In this document: positions 56,031-64,000 of the stretch, piece after piece
Numbering within the stretch: position 1 is the first letter of the stretch
Layout: every line of letters starts with the position of its first letter
Assembly: GCF_900112185.1 (NCBI RefSeq)
Contig: NZ_FOKP01000010.1
Coordinates: 1-64,000 of the forward strand
Origin: Allobosea sp. CRIB-10
GTDB lineage: Bacteria; Pseudomonadota; Alphaproteobacteria; Rhizobiales; Beijerinckiaceae
Length of the DNA: 64,000 nucleotides
Direction of reading: 5' to 3'
The notes under the pieces: model-generated
What the model saw: only the letters and a program-made list of their open reading frames with translations
Told to the model about the DNA's origin: nothing
The model's database searches: none
Made by a program: the position numbers and the translations under genes

Positions 56031-56845
56031 CAGACCACCCGGCTCAATTTGACGTAACGGTCGGTGACGATCATCGCCGCTCCGATCAGGACGATCTGGA
56101 TGACCGAGGCGGCGGCGACCGTCGGATCGATCTTCCATTCGAGATATTGCAGGATCGCGATCGGCAGCGTCGTACGGCCGGGTCCGACCAGGAACAGGCT
56201 CATCTCGAGATTGCCGAAGGAGGTGACGAAACCGAACAGCGAGCCGGCGACAAGGCCCGGCCTGATGCTCGGCAAGGTGACGCGGCGAAAGGTCGTCCAG
56301 GGGCCGGCGCCGAGATTCTGCGCGGCTTCCTCGATGGTGCGGTCGAAGCCGGCGAGGCTCGCGGTGACCAGCTTCACCACCCAGGGGATGACGACGAGGC
56401 TATGGGCGGCGACGAGGCCGCCGAGCGAGCCCAGCACGGGCAGGCCGGTGGCGATCTCGGTCTCGATCTGGAAAACATAGAGCGAGGTGCCGAGCACGAT
56501 GCCGGGCATCACCAGCGGCAGCAGCAGCAGCGTGTTGATGGCGGGGCCGAGCGCGATGCGATGGCGCATCAGGGCTAGGCTGGCGGGTACGCCGAGCACG
56601 AGCCCGATCAGGGTCGCGAGCACGCCGACCTGCAGGCTGAGGACGAAGCCGTCAACGAAGGGCTTGTTGTTCGCCGCCGCCTGGAACCATTTCAGCGAAT
56701 AGCCTTCCGGTGGGAAGGAGGGGATCTCCTGGCGGAAGAAGGCGAGCCAGACGACGAAGAACAGCGGCATCAGGATGAAGCCGAGCGAGAGCGTGGCGGC
56801 GCCATTCAGCGCGAGACGTCCCAGGCTCAAGCGTGCGGCGCTCAA
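56030..56845 (-). CDS. ABC transporter permease (PotC-like)
   Basis: A 271-residue permease with six helices. The cytoplasmic loop is EEAAQNLGAGPWTTFRRVTLPSI. It begins with a TTG at 56845 (AGAGGG upstream); no ATG or GTG is well placed. It is the first transporter gene of the operon and ends overlapping the ATPase start. Confidence 0.88.
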   Translation of the reverse strand: MSAARLSLGRLALNGAATLSLGFILMPLFFVVWLAFFRQEIPSFPPEGYSLKWFQAAANNKPFVDGFVLSLQVGVLATLIGLVLGVPASLALMRHRIALGPAINTLLLLPLVMPGIVLGTSLYVFQIETEIATGLPVLGSLGGLVAAHSLVVIPWVVKLVTASLAGFDRTIEEAAQNLGAGPWTTFRRVTLPSIRPGLVAGSLFGFVTSFGNLEMSLFLVGPGRTTLPIAILQYLEWKIDPTVAAASVIQIVLIGAAMIVTDRYVKLSRVV

Positions 56846-56893
56846 ATTGCGGCCCTCTTCATCGCCATGTCCTCGCTCTCGAAATGTTCGCTC

Positions 56894-58129
56894 TCAATGC
56901 AGCGTATTCTTGTGGAACGCGCCACCCTTCATGATCACCGGCAGCTTCGCGCCCTGGTCCTGGAACAGCTCCAGGCTCTTCAGCGGATCGCCGTCGACCA
57001 GGATGATATCCGCATGGGCCCCTGCACGCAGCGTGCCGAGCTTGCCTTCCATGCGCAGCAATTGCGCGCCGATCGTCGTGGCCGAGCGGATGATCTCGAT
57101 CGGCGACAGCACTTCGCGGCGCAGCAGGAACTCGCGCGACTGGTCGATCTGGAGCTGGCCGAGCAGGTCCGAGCCATAGGCGACCGGAACGCCGGCGCGC
57201 TTGCAGATCTCGAGAGATTTCAGGCCGCCATCGATGACGAGGTCGTTCTTGGCGAGCATCTCGGCGTTCATGCCGAACTCGGCGGCGCGCTCGCGCATCG
57301 CATAATAGGCGACGAGGTTGGCGGTCAGGAACATGTTGTTCTCAGCCATCAGTTTGGCCGAGGCCTCGTCGATCAGGTTGCCGTGCTCGATTGCGCGCAC
57401 GCCGCATTGCGCGGCGCGGGTGATGGCCTCGGGCGTATAGGCATGGGCGCAGACATAGCGGCCGAAGGCTTTTGCCTCGGTGACGGCCGCCGTCACCTCC
57501 TCTACCGTGAACTGCATGGAGTCGAGCGGATCGTAAGGCGAGGCGACGCCGCCTGACATCATGATCTTGATGTGGTCGGCGCCGAGCCGCATCTGCTCGC
57601 GCGTCGACTTGATCACGGAGGAGACGCCATCGGAGACGTTCATCGTATAGGCCATGGCGTTGCAGCAATGGCAGCGTGCGCCGAAATCGGTGCGCCGGCG
57701 CGGGTCGCTATGGCCGCCGGTCGGGCCGATCGCAGCGCCGGCAATGAACAGGCGCGGGCCGGGGACATCGCCCTTCTCGACCGCTTCCTTGATGCCCCAG
57801 TCGGCGCCGCCGGTGTCGCGCACCGAGGTGAAGCCGCGGTCGATCATGCCCTTCATCAGGCGGGCGGCGCGGGCGGTGGCCAGCGTCAGCGGCACCTTTT
57901 CCAGCAGCGGAATCGAGACTTCCGACAGCATGACGTGGACATGGCTGTCGATCAGCCCAGGCATCAAGGTGCGCCCGCCGCAATCGATCACATCGGCCTT
58001 GTCTGCCTTGATCGGCTTGTCGGAGACCTCGCGGATCAGCTCGCCTTCGACCAGCAGTTCGTGGCCCTTGCGCAGCTCGCCATGATCGGGCTCCAGCATC
58101 GCGAAATTGCGGAACAGGACCTGCGTCAT
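56894..58129 (-). CDS. Amidohydrolase-family metallohydrolase
   Basis: A 411-residue TIM-barrel amidohydrolase. Metal ligands are HVH in LIDSHVHVM, the putative carboxylated lysine in DHIKIMMSGG, histidines in YVCAHAYTPEAI and AIEHGNLID, and the aspartate in VAYGSDLLGQ. The family includes imidazolonepropionase-like, Xaa-Pro dipeptidase and carnosinase-like enzymes. It lies upstream of the ABC importer genes and likely degrades their substrate. ATG 58129 is the likely start. Confidence 0.85.
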   Translation of the reverse strand: MTQVLFRNFAMLEPDHGELRKGHELLVEGELIREVSDKPIKADKADVIDCGGRTLMPGLIDSHVHVMLSEVSIPLLEKVPLTLATARAARLMKGMIDRGFTSVRDTGGADWGIKEAVEKGDVPGPRLFIAGAAIGPTGGHSDPRRRTDFGARCHCCNAMAYTMNVSDGVSSVIKSTREQMRLGADHIKIMMSGGVASPYDPLDSMQFTVEEVTAAVTEAKAFGRYVCAHAYTPEAITRAAQCGVRAIEHGNLIDEASAKLMAENNMFLTANLVAYYAMRERAAEFGMNAEMLAKNDLVIDGGLKSLEICKRAGVPVAYGSDLLGQLQIDQSREFLLRREVLSPIEIIRSATTIGAQLLRMEGKLGTLRAGAHADIILVDGDPLKSLELFQDQGAKLPVIMKGGAFHKNTLH

Positions 58130-58228
58130 GGCGATGTCTCCCGGCAAAGCTCCTGATATATTACGAGCTTCGCCGGCCCTGTCCATCGCGTCTCGCGCGC
58201 AATGATGCGGCGGAGTCGCCTTTTCTGA

Positions 58229-59509
58229 TCAGCCGGCGGCGGCGTTCTGCGCCAGCGCGCGGCCGCGAACCGGCAGCGAGAGGTCGTCGGCAAGGGCGCG
58301 GTTGATCGCCGGCAGCCCGTCGAGCAGATCGGGCAGGAAGGCCTGCGAGGGCGGCAGGCGCTTGGGCAGCGCGTGCAGCGCCTTGGCCATCTGCAGCGGA
58401 TCGCGCGTGCTGGCGCCGGTCTGGGTCGGGTCGAACAGCACGTCGATCAGGCGCAGGCTGTCGGCGCGCTCGGCCCGGATCGCCTGCTCCAGCCGCGGGC
58501 GAACGCGCGGCACGATCAGCGCCGGCTTGTCGAAGGAGAGGATCTCGCAGAAGGTATTGTAGCCGCCCATGGCGACGACACAGTGGGCGCGGTTCATCAG
58601 CAATTCCAGGCGCGGCTCGAAGCCGATGCTCTCCAGCTTGGGCAGCTTGGCGATGCGGTCGGTGAACTCCTTGCGCTTCTCGCGCGACAGGAACGGGCCA
58701 AAGACGATCAGCGACGGCAATTCGATGGTCGGATCGGCCTCATAGGCCGAGATCACCCAGTCGATCACGCCCGCGCCATCGCCGCCGCCACCGGGCGTCA
58801 CCAGGATGAACGGCCCCTTGGTGATACGCGGATGCCGGTTCGGCGGCATCGGCGAGGGGACGGCCCGCTTGAGATAGCCGGTATAGCTGATCTTGCTCGC
58901 AAAGAGATGCTGGTTCGGCAAACCGTCGAGCGGCCGGTAGATGCTCTCCAGCCCATAGACCCAGATGTCGTCATAGGTGTTGGCAAGCACGTCGAGGGCG
59001 CCGCTCTGGCGCCATTCCTCGTGCAGCTTGGTCGGCTCGTCGAGCACGTCGCGCACGCCGAGCACGATGCGGGCGCCGCGCCGGCGCAGGATTTCGAGCG
59101 CGGGGATGAGCTCGCCGCGCAGGCCGATCGGCTCCTTGTCGACGATGACGATGTCCGGGTCGAAGGAGAGCACCGTCTGCTTGATCAGATCGGTGCGCAG
59201 CCGGATCGTGTCGGCGAGCTCGAGATTGAGATGGTGCGGCAAATAGCGGCCGTCGCTCTGCTTCTCGATGCCGGGAATGCGGACATAGTCGACGCCGTCG
59301 CCGAACTGGAAGCTCGAGATCATCGACGAGCCGGAGACGATGATCACTGATATATGAGGGTAGCTCGCGACCAGCGAATTGGCGATCGCCCGGCAGCGGC
59401 GGATATGGCCGAGACCGAAGGTGTCGTGACTGTAGATCAGGACACGCGGTGCATGCGGACTGCATGGCGGGCGGCGCGCGCCGCTATCGTCGATCAGACT
59501 GAGCCCCAT
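58229..59509 (-). CDS. Glycosyltransferase, GT28/MurG-like fold
   Basis: A 426-residue GT-B protein. The N-terminal VLIYSHDTFGLGHIRRCRAI and the C-terminal HCVVAMGGYNTFCEILSFDK, with a PRVRPRLEQAIRAERADSL acceptor/donor block, resemble MurG and related glycosyltransferases. Substrate unknown. It is the last gene of the three-gene glycan cluster, 93 bp after the deacetylase. Confidence 0.82.
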   Translation of the reverse strand: MGLSLIDDSGARRPPCSPHAPRVLIYSHDTFGLGHIRRCRAIANSLVASYPHISVIIVSGSSMISSFQFGDGVDYVRIPGIEKQSDGRYLPHHLNLELADTIRLRTDLIKQTVLSFDPDIVIVDKEPIGLRGELIPALEILRRRGARIVLGVRDVLDEPTKLHEEWRQSGALDVLANTYDDIWVYGLESIYRPLDGLPNQHLFASKISYTGYLKRAVPSPMPPNRHPRITKGPFILVTPGGGGDGAGVIDWVISAYEADPTIELPSLIVFGPFLSREKRKEFTDRIAKLPKLESIGFEPRLELLMNRAHCVVAMGGYNTFCEILSFDKPALIVPRVRPRLEQAIRAERADSLRLIDVLFDPTQTGASTRDPLQMAKALHALPKRLPPSQAFLPDLLDGLPAINRALADDLSLPVRGRALAQNAAAG

Positions 59510-59602
59510 GCGTCCGTCGCGTCCTCTGCTTGAAGGTCAGATGGCCTCCGGGGGACGCAAGAACGCACCCGAACTGGCCAAAACCATAGCGCCGGCGGCG
59601 CG

Positions 59603-60403
59603 TCAATCCAAGCCCGTCGCCGCGTGCACCTTGGTTGCCTGATTGCACACCAAGGTATGAGGGTTGGCGAATGCGACGGCTGCATGACCGGCTAACCGGG
59701 TCAGCAGGATCGTGAGGGCATCCCACGCCGTGCTGTCATGATCGTGATGGTGCAGCAGCAGACCGAAGGACTGTACCGGCTCGGGATCGGCGCGCCGGGC
59801 GGCAAGCAACCGGACCATTTCGGCCAGGAGCTCGCTGTGCTGCCGGCCGACGCGGCCGTGATGCCAGTCGATCAGGTCAAGATCGGTGTTGACGAGGCGG
59901 GGGCCGCCGGCAGGACCGAGGGCGAACTTGCGGAAGCAGGACAGACCGGTGAAGCCGAGCCTCGGTAGTTCCGCGGCGATATCCGGATGAATGCGGTTCC
60001 AGGGCGGCACGAAGACCGGCAGGAGGCGGCTGCCGAACAGCTTGCTCAGGCGCTCTCGGCCGGTGGCGACCTCGGCAAGGATGTCCGGCAGCGGCCGGTG
60101 CAGTCCGAACTCGCTCTTCTTCTCGCCAGGCGGGGCGTGGTTGCGATGCCAGACGCCGTGCTGGCAAGGCAGTAACAGTGGTGCGGTTTCGAGCCGTCTC
60201 GCCAGCACCTCCTGCGCCAGCATCGGGATCGACGCCAGCAGCACGGGGATCGTGAAGCGCTCGGCGAGGCCTACGAGTCGATCGAGCTGGCCGCTCGGCA
60301 CGATCGCGTCGTCGTCGCGCAGCCAGAGATCGAGCCGCCTGCCGGCTACGGCCCAGCGATCGAGCTCGGTGAGCAGGGCAGACCAGGCAGCCTCTTCAGT
60401 CAC
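59603..60403 (-). CDS. Polysaccharide deacetylase-family protein
   Basis: A 266-residue NodB-fold protein. The N-terminal acidic motif is LWLRDDDAIVPSGQ, the metal histidines appear in PCQHGVWHRNHAPPGE, and the late active-site region is LLLHHHDHDSTAWD. It presumably removes acetyl groups from a glycan made by the flanking glycosyltransferases. No signal peptide is seen, so it may act on an intracellular precursor. The start overlaps the GT4 stop by 4 bp. Confidence 0.82.
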   Translation of the reverse strand: MTEEAAWSALLTELDRWAVAGRRLDLWLRDDDAIVPSGQLDRLVGLAERFTIPVLLASIPMLAQEVLARRLETAPLLLPCQHGVWHRNHAPPGEKKSEFGLHRPLPDILAEVATGRERLSKLFGSRLLPVFVPPWNRIHPDIAAELPRLGFTGLSCFRKFALGPAGGPRLVNTDLDLIDWHHGRVGRQHSELLAEMVRLLAARRADPEPVQSFGLLLHHHDHDSTAWDALTILLTRLAGHAAVAFANPHTLVCNQATKVHAATGLD

Positions 60404-61539
60404 GGCGCGCCCCTCACGGTCGTGCTGCTATGCCGCGCGCTGGCGGCAGCCAGCGCAGCGGCGAGGATCGCTCGGGCGCTGTCGCCATTGCGCTCTCGCC
60501 GCGCGAAGCCCTGTGCTGCCGCCCCCATGCGAGCGCGCAAGGCCGGATCGCCGATCAATCGCGCGATCGTTGCCGCCAGGCCGGCTTCGTCGCCATGGGG
60601 AGCGAGCAGGGCGCTGCGGTCCTGCGCCACCACGGCGGGGACGCCGCCGCTGTCGAGCGCGGCGACGGGGAGACCCGCGGCCTGCGCTTCGAGATAGACC
60701 ACGCCATAGGCTTCGTTCAGCCCGGGCCAGACGAAGAGGTCGTGCGTCGCGAGCTGGGCGAGGATGTCGGCACGGGTCTGCTTACCCAGGAAACGGACGC
60801 GGCCGGGCGGGAAGCCGGCAAAGGCGGCCTCGATGGCCGGGCGCTCGGGACCGTCGCCGATCAGGGTCAGCGTCCAGGGCAGGTCGGCGATGCGGGCGAG
60901 CGTCCGGGCCAGGAAGAGGTAGCAGGCGGCTTTGTTGCCCTGGCGCATCATCGCGACAGCGATCAGCTGAACCGGCTCGTTCCCGTCGCGAGGCGCGGCG
61001 GAGTGCTCGGAGATCTCCTCGACACCGAGCAGGAAGGGCGGCAGGTCGATCAGGCGGTCCGCCTCCGGGATGAGCCGGCTCAAGCCCTCGCGGTCGCGAG
61101 CCGTCATGCACAGGTGCAGATCGGCGCGCAGGATGGCGGCGCGGGCGAGAGCCGCCGCCTCACTCCAGGGGCCAGTGAAGCGCTTCTGTGCATCGCTGGC
61201 CTCGGCAAGGAGATAGGGCAGGTCGAAGTGCTCGACCAAGGCAGGGCCGATCAGGTCCGGAGCGCGATAGTGACAGTGATAGGTGAAGAACAGGTCGGGC
61301 CGGGCCTGCGGCGTCTGCCAGCGCTCCGTCAGCGCGGCGATCACGCCCCGCGCCGCATCCTTGAGGGCAGCCAGGAGCGCCGGGTCGGGCTCGCGCATGA
61401 AGCTGCGCTCGGCCGGGATGATCTCGACGGCGTGGCCGAGCTCTTCCAGCAGCGTCACCAACTGGTGCGCCATCAATCGGTCGCCGGAGGGCACGCCGTC
61501 GCCGTAGCGATTCAGCGGCGTATGGAAAGCGATTTTCAC
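60400..61539 (-). CDS. GT4-family glycosyltransferase
   Basis: A 379-residue GT-B enzyme. The N-terminal MKIAFHTPLNRYGDGVPSGD is an acceptor-domain start. The C-terminal donor domain has TLIGDGPERPAIE, VRFLGKQTRADILAQL, and the E-x7-E region in GLNEAYGVVYLEAQAAGLPV. First gene of the glycan cluster. Sugar unknown. Confidence 0.88.
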   Translation of the reverse strand: MKIAFHTPLNRYGDGVPSGDRLMAHQLVTLLEELGHAVEIIPAERSFMREPDPALLAALKDAARGVIAALTERWQTPQARPDLFFTYHCHYRAPDLIGPALVEHFDLPYLLAEASDAQKRFTGPWSEAAALARAAILRADLHLCMTARDREGLSRLIPEADRLIDLPPFLLGVEEISEHSAAPRDGNEPVQLIAVAMMRQGNKAACYLFLARTLARIADLPWTLTLIGDGPERPAIEAAFAGFPPGRVRFLGKQTRADILAQLATHDLFVWPGLNEAYGVVYLEAQAAGLPVAALDSGGVPAVVAQDRSALLAPHGDEAGLAATIARLIGDPALRARMGAAAQGFARRERNGDSARAILAAALAAASARHSSTTVRGAP

Positions 61540-61566
61540 GATGGTCTTGGGGTGAACGGGTCAGCG

Positions 61567-62745
61567 TCAGCGATAGGGATCGGCCGCGTCGCGCAGCCCG
61601 TCGCCGAGGAAGTTGAAGGCGAGGATGATGACGATCACCGGGATGCAGGGATAGAGCAGCCAGGGATAGAGCGCGACGACATTGATGTTCTGCGCCTCGT
61701 TCAGCATCACGCCCCAGCTGGTGATCGGCGGACGCAGGCCGAGGCCGAGGAAGGAGAGCGCGGTCTCGCCCAGAATGGTTTTTGGGATGGTGATCGTCGC
61801 GGCGGCAATGAGATGGCTCATGAAGCCGGGCACAAGGTGGAGGCCGATGATTCGGGCCGGCTTGGCCCCCATCAACTGGGCGGCGACGACGTAGTCCTCC
61901 TCGCGCAGCGCCAGCAGCTTGGAGCGCACTGCGCGGGCGAGTCCGGTCCAGTCCATCAAGCCGAGGATCACGGTGATGCCGAAATAGACCAGCAACGGGC
62001 TCCAGGACGGTGGCAGGATCGAGCTCAGCGCCAGCCAGAGCGGGATATGCGGCAAGGACTGCACGATCTCGATGACACGCTGGACGACGAGGTCGACCCG
62101 GCCGCCATAGTAGCCGGCGATGCCGCCGATGATGACGCCGAGCACGAAGGAGACGCTCACGCCGAGCAGGCCGATGGTCAGCGAGATCCGCCCGCCATAG
62201 AGGATGCGCGAGAGCATGTCGCGCCCGAGCCGGTCGGTGCCGAGCAGATAGAGCGTGCCGCCCTCGGGCGGGCAGATCAAATGGAGATTGCCGGGGATCA
62301 GGCCCCAGAACTCGTAATTGTCGGCGCGGCAGAAGAAGCGGATCTGCTGCGGCTTGCTGGTGTCGACGTCGTATTCGCGCTTCAGGTTCTCCATGTTGAG
62401 GCGCTGGACATAAGGGTAGACGAACGGCCCGATGAAGCTTCCCTCATGGAAGAGATGCACCTCCTGGCGCGGGGCGCGGATGAAATCGGTGTTACGCGTC
62501 GTGTAGTGATAGGGCGCCAGGAACTCGCAGAAGGCGGCCGAGGCGTACATCAGCAGGATGACGATGCCGGAGATCACCGCGAGCTTGTGCTTGCGGAACT
62601 TCCACCACATCAGCTTCCACTGCGGGGCGAGATAGACGCGCTCCTGCTCGGGCGACATCTTCTCGACCGCATAGGGTTCGAAGGGCGCGGTCGACCAGCG
62701 ATGCGGCAGCGGCTCGGAGGGAGGCGGGGCGGAAGGCGTCGTCAC
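61567..62745 (-). CDS. Peptide-type ABC transporter permease (OppC/DppC family)
   Basis: A 392-residue permease with a long N-terminal periplasmic loop (about residues 80-190). The conserved C-terminal section is VAAQLMGAKPARIIGLHLVPGFM, then LSFLGLGLRPPITSWGVML. It overlaps the OppB-like stop (ATGA-type at 62742-62745). Part of an oligopeptide/nickel-type importer. Confidence 0.93.
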   Translation of the reverse strand: MTTPSAPPPSEPLPHRWSTAPFEPYAVEKMSPEQERVYLAPQWKLMWWKFRKHKLAVISGIVILLMYASAAFCEFLAPYHYTTRNTDFIRAPRQEVHLFHEGSFIGPFVYPYVQRLNMENLKREYDVDTSKPQQIRFFCRADNYEFWGLIPGNLHLICPPEGGTLYLLGTDRLGRDMLSRILYGGRISLTIGLLGVSVSFVLGVIIGGIAGYYGGRVDLVVQRVIEIVQSLPHIPLWLALSSILPPSWSPLLVYFGITVILGLMDWTGLARAVRSKLLALREEDYVVAAQLMGAKPARIIGLHLVPGFMSHLIAAATITIPKTILGETALSFLGLGLRPPITSWGVMLNEAQNINVVALYPWLLYPCIPVIVIILAFNFLGDGLRDAADPYR

Positions 62746-63743
62746 TTGGTCGCCGTCCCCTGCAGGCGGATGCGTGGATCGAGGATGGCGAGCGCGATGT
62801 CGGAGATCAGCACGCCGATCACGGTCAGGAAGGAGAGGAACATCAGGAAGGAGCCGGCGAGATACATGTCCTGGCTCTGCAGCGCCCGGATCAGCAGCGG
62901 ACCGGTGGTCTGCAGCGAGAGCACGATCGCGACGATCTCGGCACCGGAGACGATCGAGGGCAGGATGTCGCCGATGTCGGAGATGAAGAAGTTGAGCGAC
63001 ATGCGCAGGGGATATTTGCGCAGCGCCTTGCCCGGCGGCAGGCCCTTGGCACGGGCGGTGACGTAGTACTGCTTCTGGAGCTCGTCGAGCAGATTGGCGC
63101 GCAATGAGCGGATCATGCCGGCGGTGCCGCCGGCGCCGATGATGATCACGGGGATCCAGAGGTGCTCCAGCACCGATTTGAACTTGGCCCAGCTCATCGG
63201 CTGGTTGAGATATTGCGGGTCGACGAGCCCGCCGATCGAGGTGCCGAACCAGACATTGGCGAAATAGAGGAAGACCAGCGCCAGCAGGAAATGCGGCACG
63301 GCGAGGCCGATCAGGCCGATGAAGGAGAGGCCGTAATCGCCCCAGCTATACTGGTGCGTCGCCGAATAGATGCCGATCGGAAAGGCGACGATCCAGGTGA
63401 AGATGATGGTGAAGAACGACACCACCATGGTCAGCAATAGCCGGTCGCCGACGATGTCGCGCACCGGCAGCTGATACTCGAAGGAATAGCCCATGTCGCC
63501 GCGCAGCAGGCCGGTGACCCACCAGAAATAGCGCTCGACCGGCGGTTTGTCGAAGCCGTACTCCTTCTTCAGGAATTCGACCCGGCTCATGTCGGCCTTC
63601 TCGCCCTGCGCCTGCATCTCGGCGACCAGGGTCTCGAAATAGTCGCCTTCGGGCAGGTTGATAACGGTGAATATCAGGACGCTGGTGACGAACAGCGTCG
63701 GGATCATCACCAGGATGCGCTTGAGGATGTACTTCAGCAGCAC
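62742..63743 (-). CDS. Peptide-type ABC transporter permease (OppB/DppB family)
   Basis: A 333-residue permease starting with GTG (MLLKYILKRILVMIPTLFVT). Six helices. The EAA loop is YVTARAKGLPPGKALRKYPLR and the C-terminus is IGVLISDIALAILDPRIRL. It lies immediately after the binding-protein gene. Confidence 0.93.
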   Translation of the reverse strand: MLLKYILKRILVMIPTLFVTSVLIFTVINLPEGDYFETLVAEMQAQGEKADMSRVEFLKKEYGFDKPPVERYFWWVTGLLRGDMGYSFEYQLPVRDIVGDRLLLTMVVSFFTIIFTWIVAFPIGIYSATHQYSWGDYGLSFIGLIGLAVPHFLLALVFLYFANVWFGTSIGGLVDPQYLNQPMSWAKFKSVLEHLWIPVIIIGAGGTAGMIRSLRANLLDELQKQYYVTARAKGLPPGKALRKYPLRMSLNFFISDIGDILPSIVSGAEIVAIVLSLQTTGPLLIRALQSQDMYLAGSFLMFLSFLTVIGVLISDIALAILDPRIRLQGTATK

Positions 63744-63744
63744 G

Positions 63745-64000
63745 CTACTTCCCCTCGAACCAGAAGGTGTCGGGCATGTAGCGGCCGAAGAAGGCGCCGG
63801 GCTCGAAACTGTAAAGCCCTTTGTCGGGCACGTTCTTCAACCGAGTGGAAACGACGACGGGTTGCAGCGTCGCGTTGACGACGCCGATGGTGAACAGCTG
63901 CTCGGCGTTGATCTTCAGCATCCGCTGCCAGATCTCCCGGCGCTCCTGATGCGTGGTCGAATGCCGCCAGGCCCGGTAGAGCGCGACGAGCTCCTTCGCC
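63745..64000 (-). CDS. Peptide-type ABC transporter substrate-binding protein (C-terminal part)
   Basis: The window cuts this gene. The visible 85 residues include LVALYRAWRHSTTHQERREI, IWQRMLKINAEQLFTIGVVN and end RYMPDTFWFEGK, with stop TAG at 63745-63747. This is the C-terminus of an SBP_bac_5 protein. The stop lies 1 bp from the OppB start, so the genes are one operon. Ligand unknown. Confidence 0.85.
   Translation of the reverse strand, partial: AKELVALYRAWRHSTTHQERREIWQRMLKINAEQLFTIGVVNATLQPVVVSTRLKNVPDKGLYSFEPGAFFGRYMPDTFWFEGK

Overview
The window is a stretch of high-GC alphaproteobacterial chromosome. Gene content and order point to the Hyphomicrobiales (Rhizobiales): secA divergent from a parvulin-argJ-mutT run, phaA-DUF1737-phaB beside phaR, cpdR near a tRNA-Val and an N-formylglutamate amidohydrolase, an MmgR-type sRNA next to an inositol-monophosphatase-family gene, and a ROSE-like heat-shock leader. 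A Bosea-like organism is my best guess, from memory of the proteins rather than any search. I see no prophage, insertion sequence, CRISPR array or rRNA. Most of the window reads as vertically inherited chromosome, with a few accessory-looking modules.

Layout. 0.2-8.3 kb: patatin-like hydrolase and bdhA (coupled), zur, ispG, kup, ispA, mtgA, rpmF. 8.4-13.8 kb: a frameshifted DEDDh exonuclease, an Fsr-type MFS pump with a divergent AraC regulator, a TorF-type outer-membrane protein and an L,D-transpeptidase. 13.9-19.8 kb: accA, a methyltransferase, gloB-like hydrolase, a cupin, a GNAT, an EamA exporter and a chloroperoxidase-type hydrolase. 19.9-25.3 kb: a second AraC/Fsr pair, then the polyhydroxybutyrate (PHB) genes phaB, DUF1737, phaA and phaR. 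25.4-35.3 kb: an EAL phosphodiesterase, secA, a parvulin and argJ, followed by a DMT permease, a lipoprotein and mutT. 35.5-41.7 kb: gltBD.

42.2-48.8 kb: threonine aldolase, a PepSY-like secreted protein, hsp20 with a thermosensor leader, a lysophospholipase-like hydrolase, hisN, the MmgR-like sRNA, N-formylglutamate amidohydrolase, cpdR and tRNA-Val(GAC). 48.9-52.9 kb: ampR with a class A beta-lactamase, a small lipoprotein, maiA, a PagL-like lipid A deacylase and a HIG1-type protein. 53.0-58.1 kb: a polyamine/opine-type ABC importer operon with an amidohydrolase. 58.2-61.5 kb: a three-gene glycan cluster (glycosyltransferase, polysaccharide deacetylase, GT4). 61.6-64.0 kb: a peptide-type ABC importer running off the window.

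The main theme is PHB and carbon storage. phaA and phaB make the monomer, phaR is the regulator, bdhA oxidises 3-hydroxybutyrate, and the MmgR-like sRNA is the family that restrains granule accumulation in Sinorhizobium. The sRNA promoter and the bdhA-zur intergenic region share a TTGC-NNC-GCAA palindrome that resembles the PhaR/AniA recognition motif as I remember it. The other notable signals are the RpoH-plus-ROSE leader of hsp20, the single-base lesion that removes the motif III aspartate of the exonuclease, the duplicated Fsr/AraC modules, and the uncharacterised glycan cluster.
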